This document shows positions 1 through 7,257 of a stretch of 64,000 bases of DNA, piece after piece. Made by a program: the position numbers and the translations under genes. Origin of the DNA: CAG-791 sp045546175. GTDB lineage: Bacteria; Bacillota; Clostridia; Lachnospirales; Lachnospiraceae. The first letter of the stretch is position 1, and each line of letters begins with the position of its first letter. The notes beneath the pieces are model-generated. The model was not told where the DNA came from. It saw only the letters and a program-made list of their open reading frames with translations, and searched no databases. The stretch is taken from the NCBI GenBank assembly GCA_045546175.1, contig JAZQCI010000019.1:26582-90581 (forward strand), in the 5' to 3' direction.

Positions 1-118
1 CTCCGATCTGTTCCGCATAAGTATTTATGATGTCTGCAATCTGACCGGGAAGCCTTTCCATCCTGTTGTATGCCTCTGTCAAAGATATCGGTGCTTGATC
101 AGAAACGTAAGCGCTCAT
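1..118 (-). CDS. Partial CDS of unknown function, N-terminal 39 residues
   Basis: The reading frame opens with ATG at 116-118 and runs off the left edge of the window. The start is preceded by a good ribosome binding site (AAGGGGGACT). The visible N-terminus begins MSAYVSDQAP and continues with a mixed hydrophobic and charged helix-like stretch. There is no signal peptide or membrane segment in this part. A TATAAT hexamer on the minus strand at 191-196 could be its -10 box. I do not recognise the family from 39 residues. Confidence 0.6.
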   Translation of the reverse strand, partial: MSAYVSDQAPISLTEAYNRMERLPGQIADIINTYAEQIG

Positions 119-301
119 ATAGTCCCCCTTTTGATAGCCTTCATAATTTAGACAGTATCATTTTTTTCTCAGCTTTTTGATCACAATTGTATTATAACCA
201 CAAACGGGTCAATGGAATACAGAAATTTGATAATGACCGTATGTGCTCTGCTCCGTGTCCGATTTTTGGCCCAGAGATGGCGCGCCACCTGTGTTTGGAC
301 G

Positions 302-344
302 AAAAAGAGCCCGGGCTTATGCTTTTACACATAAGTCCGGGCTC
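302..344 (-). terminator. Intrinsic terminator of tmRNA
   Basis: On the minus strand a long stem (GAGCCCGG.CTTATG pairing with CATAAG.CCGGGCTC) is followed by TTTTT. It lies 9 bases beyond the mature tmRNA 3' end, so it ends the ssrA transcript. Confidence 0.85.
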
Positions 345-352
345 CTCATGAG

Positions 353-718
353 TGGACCTGGCGGTAGTCGAAACCGCGTCCGAATCAAACTCGCAAAGCC
401 TTCTACATGCTTATTCTGCTTTCTTACCTCAGCAGCCAGATAGCGGACGAACTGTTGCTGCTTGGTCTGGTAATAATCTTAATCAGGCTTCTTAACAGCT
501 TGGTTTACCTGATGCAAGTGCCTCTTTTTAAGCCATAAGAGTACGGCGCTTATATCCTATGACCTTAGCCGGATTAAATCCGGGGAGCCTTATAACTCAG
601 GCTGCCTGAAGTTCAACGTTGTTAGCGTTTATTTATTTGGCTGTTTTTTTCGCAGGCTCAGCCGTCTGCGGCATGCTTCTCTTAACTACATCTAACCCGT
701 CGAAACCATTACAGGCCC
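353..718 (-). ncRNA. ssrA: Transfer-messenger RNA (tmRNA)
   Basis: tmRNA rescues stalled ribosomes by acting first as an alanyl-tRNA and then as a short mRNA. The ends pair as an acceptor stem: 5' GGGCCUG with 3' CAGGUCC plus discriminator A. Next to them are the tRNA-like T arm (GGTTTCGACTACC) and, at the 5' end, the typical GGTTTCGACGGG block. The tag frame at about 601-627 reads ANNVELQAA then stop and is preceded by ATAAAC, the usual resume context. The 3' CCA is not encoded (the next bases are CTC), so it must be added afterwards. The gene sits directly downstream of smpB and rnr, its functional partners, and has its own promoter and terminator. Confidence 0.93.
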
Positions 719-730
719 GTGTTCTTTACT

Positions 731-759
731 ATTATATACGCGGCAAATTATATTTTCAA
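731..759 (-). promoter_or_regulatory. Promoter of ssrA
   Basis: On the minus strand TTGAAA (754-759) and a perfect TATAAT (731-736) are separated by 17 bases. The -10 box is about 12 bases before the tmRNA 5' end, so transcription probably starts at or within a few bases of the mature end. Confidence 0.75.
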
Positions 760-815
760 CTAAACTGTTGGTTTAAATTTGTGGGTCGAAATGTTCAAGA
801 TTCCGGCGCTGTCTG

Positions 816-1289
816 TCAAATCTTGATCTGACTGTTCCTGAAGTCTCTCTCCGTCTCCCGCTTCATAGCTTTCTTCCTGAGGTCATCTCTCTTGTCATAG
901 AGCTTCTTGCCGCGGGCGAGGCCGATCTCTATTTTGACCCGGCCGTTTTTAAAGTAGACCTGTAAGGGCATGATGGTGTATCCCTTGGCCTGCACCTGGC
1001 CCGCCAGCTTCATGATCTCCCTCTTGTGCAGGAGCAGGCGTCTTTTTCTGAGGGGCTCGCGGTTGAAGATGTTGCCCTTCTCGTAGGGGCTGATATTCAT
1101 GCCCTCTATGAAGGCCTCGCCGTGATCAATGTTGACGAACGCCTCCTTGATGCTGCATTTGCCCATGCGGATGGACTTGACCTCGGTGCCGAACAGCTCG
1201 ATCCCCGCCTCGTATTTTTCTTCTATAAAATAGTCGTGGTAGGCTTTCTTGTTGTTTGCCACCAGCTTGATCGCATCTTTTCCGCTCAT
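816..1289 (-). CDS. smpB: SsrA-binding protein SmpB
   Basis: SmpB binds the tRNA-like part of tmRNA and takes it to the stalled ribosome. The 157-residue protein has the normal family length. It carries the N-terminal core VANNKKAYHDYFI, the signature GIELFGTEVKS at about residues 29-39, and a basic C-terminal tail (KKLYDKRDDLRKK) of the kind that enters the mRNA channel. The start ATG overlaps the rnr stop codon by four bases (ATGA), so the two are translationally coupled. The ssrA gene lies about 100 bases downstream. Confidence 0.97.
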   Translation of the reverse strand: MSGKDAIKLVANNKKAYHDYFIEEKYEAGIELFGTEVKSIRMGKCSIKEAFVNIDHGEAFIEGMNISPYEKGNIFNREPLRKRRLLLHKREIMKLAGQVQAKGYTIMPLQVYFKNGRVKIEIGLARGKKLYDKRDDLRKKAMKRETERDFRNSQIKI

Positions 1290-3595
1290 TTTCTTCCCTT
1301 TCTGCCTTTTCCCTTCTTACTGCCCGCGTGCCTGCCGGCTTTCCCGGAGAGCAGCCTGCCTGTGCGATCCAGAAACAGTTTTCTTTTTCCTTTTCTGCCG
1401 CCCTTTTCTCTGACTTCATCTTCTCCGGTTGAGGCCATATTTCCCTTTCCGGGAAAAGATCTGTGGTTCTTCTCTTCCTGACTGCTGCCGTTATGAGAGC
1501 ACGTCTCTTCCGGCATAAAATCAATGGTTCTCCTCGCACAGTCCGCCCCCGCGACCTTGACCTTCATCTCCTGGCCGAGCATATAGGTCTTACCTGTCCG
1601 CTCACCTACCAGTATATACTTTTTTTCGTCATAATAGTAGAAATCATCGGTTAAGTCGCTGATTCGGATCATGCCTTCGACCGTGTCGGGCAGTTCCACA
1701 TAGATCCCCCATCCGGTCACGCCGGATATGGTTCCCGTGTACGTCTCGCCGGTCTTCTCTTCCATGTACTGCGCTTTCTTGAGCTTGACGGTCTCGCGCT
1801 CCACTTCCGCCGCGCGCTGCTCCATGGCCGAGCTTCTCGCCGCGGCTTCGGGCAGGTAAAGATTTAACCTGTCGACTGCCCCCTCATCCATCTCTCCGCG
1901 CAGCCAGTATTTGAGGCTTCTGTGCACCAGAAGGTCGGGATATCTGCGGATCGGCGAAGTAAAGTGGCAGTAATACTGCAGGGCCAGGCCGAAATGCCCT
2001 TCACAGCCGGTCGTGTACTCCGCTTTCTGCATACTGCGCAGTACGACCCTGGTAAGCATGGCTTCCTCGGGTCTGCCCTTCATCTTCTGCAGAAGATTCC
2101 GAATCTGGGCGGGGTGGACATCGCTCTGTCCCGGTTTGAAAATATAGCCGAAGCCTTTTACCAGCTGCGCCAGCTCCTTCATTTTCTCAGCTGCCGGGAC
2201 GCCGTGTACGCGGTAGACGGCAGGGAGCTCCAGATAGGCGCAGTGTCGGGCCACCGTCTCGTTGGCCAGCAGCATGAAATCCTCAATGAGGTCCGTAGCG
2301 GCCGTTCTCTCCCTCAGGGAGATGTCGATCGGCTTGCCCGTCTCATCCAGAGTGATCTTGGCTTCCGGGAAATCGAAGTCAATACTGCCTCGCTCTTCCC
2401 GCTTTTTCTTTAAAAGCGCTGCCAGCTTCTTCATTTTTTTGAGCATGCCGGCGATCTTGCGGGTCCTTCCTTTGATCCCGCGATACCCCTGCCAGCTCAG
2501 GGACTGGGCGATCTCGCTCTCGTCTCCCTCTTCATACAGGCGCATCACGCCGTTGTAGGACAGGCGGGCGTCCACGTGGATGATCGATTCCGCGATCTCA
2601 TAGTCGGTCACTTCGCCGCTCTCGTCAATCGTCATCAGGCAGCTCATGGCGAGCCTGTCCTCTCCTGCGTTAAGAGAGCATATGCCGTTGGACAGCTTTT
2701 TCGGCAGCATGGGGATCACGCGGTCCGCCAGATAGACGCTGGTGCCTCTTCGGTGCGCCTCCCTGTCCAGGGCCGAGCCTTCCGTTACATACTCCGCCAC
2801 ATCCGCGATGTGGACGCCCAGCTTCCAGCTCTTTCCCTCTTTGACGAGAGAAATGGCGTCGTCGATATCCTTGGTGTCTTCTCCATCTATGGTGACGGTG
2901 GGAAGATCCCTCAGGTCTGCTCTGTTTTGGCGTCTGATCGCGTCGCTGCCTGCATCTACCCGGTCCGGGAGCCGGCCCGCCTCCTCCATGACTTCCTGCG
3001 GGAACTCCGTCGGGATGTCATAGCTCTTTACCAGCGAGAGAATGTCCACGCCCGGGTCCGTCACATGGCCCAGGATCTCCGCGACGGATCCGACGGGATT
3101 GGCGCCGTTTCCGCTGTAGACCGAGATCTGCGCGACCACTTTGTGCCCCTCGAGGGCGCCCCCTCTCTCCTCTTTCAAAATATCGACGTCAAAGGGGATC
3201 TTCGTATTATCCGGGGTCACATACCCGCTTATGTTCAGTGTGACCATCCTGCCGATCTGCCTGCCGCCCACTTTTACGGCTTCCTTGAGATAGGTCTTCT
3301 GGACCGGCCTCTTCAGCGCGTGGAAGGTGCCGACGACTTTAGTAATGCCGTGCTCGACAATCCTGATCACTTCCGCCTCGGCCCGGCGCCCGCGGCCGTC
3401 GTCTCCGTGACCGCTCTCGTCCAATCCGCCCTTGGTGATCCTGACCTCTACGACGTCTCCGTAAACGGCTCCGCCCGTGCATCCCTGCGGGATGAACAGG
3501 TCTCTGTCAAATCCCTCGACCGTGACAAAACCGAATCCCCGCGCGTTGCTGTCAAATTTTCCTGTATAGATTTGTTCTTTTTTGTTTTTACTCAT
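1286..3595 (-). CDS. rnr: Ribonuclease R (3'-5' exoribonuclease)
   Basis: RNase R degrades structured RNA and removes defective mRNAs during trans-translation. The 769-residue protein has N-terminal cold-shock domains, an RNB catalytic domain with the metal-binding DTKDIDDAI motif near residue 240, and an S1 domain at about 610-700. The last 60-70 residues are a Lys/Arg/Gly-rich tail; in E. coli such a tail contacts SmpB-tmRNA. I chose the ATG at 3595 (MSKNKKEQ) because AAGGAG stands just upstream; an in-frame start 22 codons earlier has no such site. The gene overlaps smpB. Confidence 0.95.
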   Translation of the reverse strand: MSKNKKEQIYTGKFDSNARGFGFVTVEGFDRDLFIPQGCTGGAVYGDVVEVRITKGGLDESGHGDDGRGRRAEAEVIRIVEHGITKVVGTFHALKRPVQKTYLKEAVKVGGRQIGRMVTLNISGYVTPDNTKIPFDVDILKEERGGALEGHKVVAQISVYSGNGANPVGSVAEILGHVTDPGVDILSLVKSYDIPTEFPQEVMEEAGRLPDRVDAGSDAIRRQNRADLRDLPTVTIDGEDTKDIDDAISLVKEGKSWKLGVHIADVAEYVTEGSALDREAHRRGTSVYLADRVIPMLPKKLSNGICSLNAGEDRLAMSCLMTIDESGEVTDYEIAESIIHVDARLSYNGVMRLYEEGDESEIAQSLSWQGYRGIKGRTRKIAGMLKKMKKLAALLKKKREERGSIDFDFPEAKITLDETGKPIDISLRERTAATDLIEDFMLLANETVARHCAYLELPAVYRVHGVPAAEKMKELAQLVKGFGYIFKPGQSDVHPAQIRNLLQKMKGRPEEAMLTRVVLRSMQKAEYTTGCEGHFGLALQYYCHFTSPIRRYPDLLVHRSLKYWLRGEMDEGAVDRLNLYLPEAAARSSAMEQRAAEVERETVKLKKAQYMEEKTGETYTGTISGVTGWGIYVELPDTVEGMIRISDLTDDFYYYDEKKYILVGERTGKTYMLGQEMKVKVAGADCARRTIDFMPEETCSHNGSSQEEKNHRSFPGKGNMASTGEDEVREKGGRKGKRKLFLDRTGRLLSGKAGRHAGSKKGKGRKGRK

Positions 3596-3655
3596 AATCT
3601 CCTTAAATAGTGAGTGGCATCCTGTCTGCTCATGGCTTTTGTTATGCAATGAGAA

Positions 3656-3687
3656 GGGCACCCCTGCTCTAATTCGCAGGAGTGCCC
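3656..3687 (-). terminator. Hairpin between secG and rnr, possible weak terminator or processing site
   Basis: A 12-pair stem with one G-U pair (GGGCACTCCTGC with GCAGGGGTGCCC) stands in the 130-base gap between secG and rnr. On the minus strand only TTCTCATT follows, a poor U-tract, so partial read-through into rnr is likely. Confidence 0.4.
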
Positions 3688-3729
3688 ATGATTACAAACA
3701 GTTCAGCTGCCGTTCCGCCTTGCGCAGGC

Positions 3730-3969
3730 TCAGAACAGCTGCATATTCAGAAGAATCGCCAGGATAAAGAAGGCGACGACCAGTCCGGTAGTGAATTTCT
3801 CAAGAAATCCCTCCATGGAACGTCCCTTGTTCTTTCCCCAGTAAGTCTCAGCGGCGCCGCTGATCGCGCCCAGTCCCTGAGATCTTCCTTCCTGCATAAG
3901 GATGATCACTGTCATCACAATACTCACTGCTATAATTGCAATCGTCAAAATCCAGCGAATAACACTCAT
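3730..3969 (-). CDS. secG: Protein translocase subunit SecG
   Basis: SecG is the small accessory subunit of the SecYEG channel. The 79-residue product has two membrane helices (about 3-24 and 52-74) joined by the conserved loop with EGRSQGLGAISG. The family is normally 75-80 residues. I start at the ATG at 3969, eight bases after AAGGTGG. An in-frame GTG four codons earlier would overlap that ribosome binding site. The gene precedes rnr and smpB, an order common in Firmicutes. Confidence 0.93.
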   Translation of the reverse strand: MSVIRWILTIAIIAVSIVMTVIILMQEGRSQGLGAISGAAETYWGKNKGRSMEGFLEKFTTGLVVAFFILAILLNMQLF

Positions 3970-4064
3970 CTTCTTTACCACCTTGTAAGAAATGATTTAA
4001 ATTCGAGGCCCGCCTTGCGTGCCGCTGCATAAGTGCGCACTCTCATCATGCGCCAAACATTGTT

Positions 4065-4093
4065 ATACTATCACTTCTAAAAGCCAAAATCAA
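4065..4093 (-). promoter_or_regulatory. Candidate promoter of secG-rnr-smpB
   Basis: Minus-strand TTGATT (4088-4093) and TAGTAT (4065-4070) are 17 bases apart. They would give a leader of about 90 bases before secG. The match is moderate. Confidence 0.45.
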
Positions 4094-4110
4094 GCCTGTT
4101 TGCGCTTTTC

Positions 4111-5655
4111 TCACTCGAAATAGGCGTCAAAGATCTGTCCCGCCACAGGAACCGCGTAACTTGAACCCATTCCTTTGCCCTCGATCAGGACCGTCACGCT
4201 GATTTCAGGGTCGCTGGCGGGCGCAAATCCCGTGAACCAGGCGTGGGAGCTCTTGTTGTTGTCGAACTCCGCGCTTCCTGTTTTACCGGCCGGCTCGTAG
4301 TCTCTTGAGCTGAGGGAATTCGCCGTACCGTCCGTGACCACGGAGCGCATGAACTGTACCAGCTGCGCAGCCACTTTTTCCGACATGAGGGGTCCGTATG
4401 TCTCATTGGGATAGATCCTGAGCGTGCGCCCCTTGGCGTCATGCAGCTCATCCACCAGATGCGGCTTCATCAGGACGCCGCCGTTGGCCACCGCCGCAGT
4501 GATCATATTGAGATGGAGCGGCGTCATGGAAGTTGTTCCCTGTCCGATGGACATCTGCATGATTCCCTCCGTGGACAGTGTGTCGGGCATATTGATGGAG
4601 CTGCGGACATAAGGAAGATCATACGGGAGCTTGCTGTTAAACAATAGAGCCCGCAGTGTCTCCGACATCCTGTCCGGGCTGATCATGTTGAGGCCTATGT
4701 TGGCAAAAGAGGAATTGCAGGAATGCGCGAACGACTCCTCCAGGCTTACCGTACCATGCACTTCGTAGTCGTAACAGTGAATGGACTCTCCGCCCTGCTC
4801 GAAGACGCCGCTGCAATCGAAGCTGTAATCATCCACAGCCTCCGGTTTCTCCTGCAAAAGATCGATACAGTCTATGATCTTAAATGTGGAGCCCGGCGGA
4901 TAGAGTCCCTGTGTGACCCTGTTCAGGAGTGTTCCGGACTCAGTGTCGGCCAGCAGGGAATCCCAGTTCTCCTCGATATAGTTGGGATCGAAATCGGGCT
5001 TGGAGACCATAGCCAGGATCCGCCCTGTTTTGACCTCCGTCACGATCACCGCGCCTTCATAGTTCTCCATGGCCTCGTAGCAGGCCTTCTGAATGTCCGG
5101 ATCCAGCGTCGTGATCAGGTTGTTGCCCGGATAGAGCTTGTCGACCGGGTTTTCCTTGTTGTCATACCGGACTTTTTCCAAGAGCGGAAGGTCCGAGTGC
5201 AGCAGATCATACTTGTAGTACTCTTCGAGGCCGCTTCCGCCCAGCTGGGCGTACCCCAGCACATGGGCGTACATACTGCCGAAGGGATAACTTCTGATCT
5301 GCACAATGTTGCCGTCATCGTCCTGGTCCGTCTGCGTGGAAGCCAGGAGCGTCTCCGAATCCGAGGCGTAAATACTGCCCCGACGGTTTCGCATGGCCAG
5401 CAGTTCTTCCCTGTGATTGTAGTCATTGTCGAAGAGCTCAACTTTGTTCTCGATCGCCGTCTGGGTGAAATAAAAGCACATCCAGCCGAACAGCAGCGCG
5501 AACAGGACCGCGAAAAAGGTCATCTGCCTTCTGGCGGTCTTTTTCTCTTTTTCGATCCTCTCCAGTGCAGGCGCTGCGGCGTGCATTCCACCGGCAGGGT
5601 CGTTGCCTTGCTCCGGCTGGGGAGAAGGATTGTTCTTTTTGCGAAAAAATGCCAT
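4111..5655 (-). CDS. Penicillin-binding protein, class B transpeptidase (FtsI/PbpA type)
   Basis: This D,D-transpeptidase would cross-link peptidoglycan outside the membrane. The 514-residue chain has a cytoplasmic basic N-terminus, one membrane helix (about 45-65), and a transpeptidase domain with all three active-site motifs: STFK (S256, K259), SCN (312-314) and KTGS (458-461). It is short for a class B PBP and has only a small dimerisation region. It follows the SEDS gene by 12 bases with its own AAGGG site, so the two probably form a SEDS-bPBP synthase pair. A second such pair lies at 55808-60159, so this one may serve elongation or sporulation rather than division. Confidence 0.9.
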   Translation of the reverse strand: MAFFRKKNNPSPQPEQGNDPAGGMHAAAPALERIEKEKKTARRQMTFFAVLFALLFGWMCFYFTQTAIENKVELFDNDYNHREELLAMRNRRGSIYASDSETLLASTQTDQDDDGNIVQIRSYPFGSMYAHVLGYAQLGGSGLEEYYKYDLLHSDLPLLEKVRYDNKENPVDKLYPGNNLITTLDPDIQKACYEAMENYEGAVIVTEVKTGRILAMVSKPDFDPNYIEENWDSLLADTESGTLLNRVTQGLYPPGSTFKIIDCIDLLQEKPEAVDDYSFDCSGVFEQGGESIHCYDYEVHGTVSLEESFAHSCNSSFANIGLNMISPDRMSETLRALLFNSKLPYDLPYVRSSINMPDTLSTEGIMQMSIGQGTTSMTPLHLNMITAAVANGGVLMKPHLVDELHDAKGRTLRIYPNETYGPLMSEKVAAQLVQFMRSVVTDGTANSLSSRDYEPAGKTGSAEFDNNKSSHAWFTGFAPASDPEISVTVLIEGKGMGSSYAVPVAGQIFDAYFE

Positions 5656-5667
5656 TGCTTAGCCCTT

Positions 5668-7170
5668 TCAGACATCAAAGTGATTGATATTTTCATAGTC
5701 CTTACCGGGGTCATAGATCGGGACGCCCTTGAAGTCTCTGTAAAATTCCCGGTCCTTCTCTTCCCGGCCGCTGTCGCCGTCTGTCTGCTCCCTCGTTTCG
5801 TTCCTGAACCGGTTCCCGGCTCCCCCGGAAGCCCCGGCGTGCTCCGCCTCATAGCGTTTTTCAAATCTCTGAAGCCGCTCCTCCTGCAGCATAAAGATCG
5901 CTCCTATGATGCCGAACATGACAAAAGTGGCGAGCACGCTGCTTCCGCCGTAACTGACCAGCGGCAGGGTCACTCCCGTAAGGGGAATGAACTTGACTTC
6001 CCCTCCTATGGTCAGAAATGCCTGGAAAATAAAGGCGATCGCCGTGCCGAATGTGTACAGCCTGTAAAACTTGTTGGAGTAGCTTCCGGCGAGCAGAAGG
6101 AAATCCGTAAAAATATTGAGGCACAAAAGGATCAGGCAGATGCCGAATATGATCCCCATCTCCTCGATAATGGCCGCGAAAATGAAGTCTGATTCCACAA
6201 ACGGAATACTGGACGGCATTCCCTGCATGAGACCGGCTCCGAACAGGCCTCCGAAGCTGATGGCGAAAAGCGACTGCGTGATCTGATAGCCGCTTCCGTC
6301 GATGCTGCTCCAGGGATCCAGAAATACCTGTACTCTCACCCTCACGTGGGCAAACAGGAAATAACACAGCACGGCTGTGATCGCCCCGATCAGGAACCCT
6401 GTGTATAAAACTTCCCACTTTCCCGTGGAGAGAAACAGAAGTACAAGATAGACCACAAAGAAAATTAGAGCGCTCCCCAGGTCTCTCGAGACCACAAGGA
6501 TCCCTACATGGACCAGTGCGGCTGCCGTCAGCAGTGCAATGTGAGACTTCGTGTTCTCCTCGCACAGGGCGCTCGCCATGAACAGGAGAAACAATATTTT
6601 GACAAATTCACTGGGCTGAAAAGTAAAGCCCGCGATCGTAAAGCTGAGCTTTGATCCGTTTGTGATCGCCCCGAGAAGAAGAACTGCCGCCAGCGCGCCG
6701 ATTCCCATGACGCCATAGAAATACGTACCCTTGCGCAGCGTGTCAAAACGGTTTCGAAGCAGCGGAAAGAGCATCAGAAAAAGCATGCCGGCCAGTGCGA
6801 TCAGCAGCTGTTTCTGGGCCTTGTCGTGGTTGATCCTCGAAATGATCACCAGTCCTGTGCTCAGCATCATCATGATATTGTTGACCATCAGCATGTTGGC
6901 GCTCTTATACAGAGTCCTGTAAAGCAGCGCCGTTCCGATCACGATCACAACTTGCAGTAAGCCGAATGTAAAGAGGTACTCGTCCTCGGCGATGATCGCC
7001 ATGGTGAGATACGCGTTGATCGTGAATACGCCTATGCAGAGCCGCTGCAAGGTTTCACAGGTGCGCCTTACATCCTTGCCGGAAGGCAGTGCCACATAAG
7101 CGAGAAAAGTATAGAGCACCATGCATGCCGCGATCAGGTACTTGCTGTACGAGACTGCATATGCCTGCAT
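5668..7170 (-). CDS. SEDS-family peptidoglycan glycosyltransferase (FtsW/RodA/SpoVE)
   Basis: SEDS proteins polymerise lipid II in the membrane together with a class B PBP. The 500-residue protein shows about ten or more hydrophobic helices and the family blocks GFTFQPSEFVKI, RDLGSALI and the C-terminal LPLVSYGGSS. It has extra N-terminal helices and a hydrophilic C-terminal tail of about 65 residues rich in Glu, Arg and Gly, which is longer than usual. A strong ribosome binding site (AAGGAGGTGAATGA) precedes the ATG. The downstream partner is the class B PBP at 4111-5655. RodA or FtsW identity cannot be decided from sequence alone. Confidence 0.9.
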   Translation of the reverse strand: MQAYAVSYSKYLIAACMVLYTFLAYVALPSGKDVRRTCETLQRLCIGVFTINAYLTMAIIAEDEYLFTFGLLQVVIVIGTALLYRTLYKSANMLMVNNIMMMLSTGLVIISRINHDKAQKQLLIALAGMLFLMLFPLLRNRFDTLRKGTYFYGVMGIGALAAVLLLGAITNGSKLSFTIAGFTFQPSEFVKILFLLFMASALCEENTKSHIALLTAAALVHVGILVVSRDLGSALIFFVVYLVLLFLSTGKWEVLYTGFLIGAITAVLCYFLFAHVRVRVQVFLDPWSSIDGSGYQITQSLFAISFGGLFGAGLMQGMPSSIPFVESDFIFAAIIEEMGIIFGICLILLCLNIFTDFLLLAGSYSNKFYRLYTFGTAIAFIFQAFLTIGGEVKFIPLTGVTLPLVSYGGSSVLATFVMFGIIGAIFMLQEERLQRFEKRYEAEHAGASGGAGNRFRNETREQTDGDSGREEKDREFYRDFKGVPIYDPGKDYENINHFDV

Positions 7171-7257
7171 TCATTCACCTCCTTTTTTGATATCACTTTT
7201 TTGATATCGGTAAAGGTTCGCTCCGCGAACCGTCTGTGCGGCGGAAGATTTCCCGGC

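Noticed and set aside
4111..5655. Frameshift or truncation in the short class B PBP
   Set aside because: All three active-site motifs are intact with normal spacing; the small size reflects a reduced dimerisation region.
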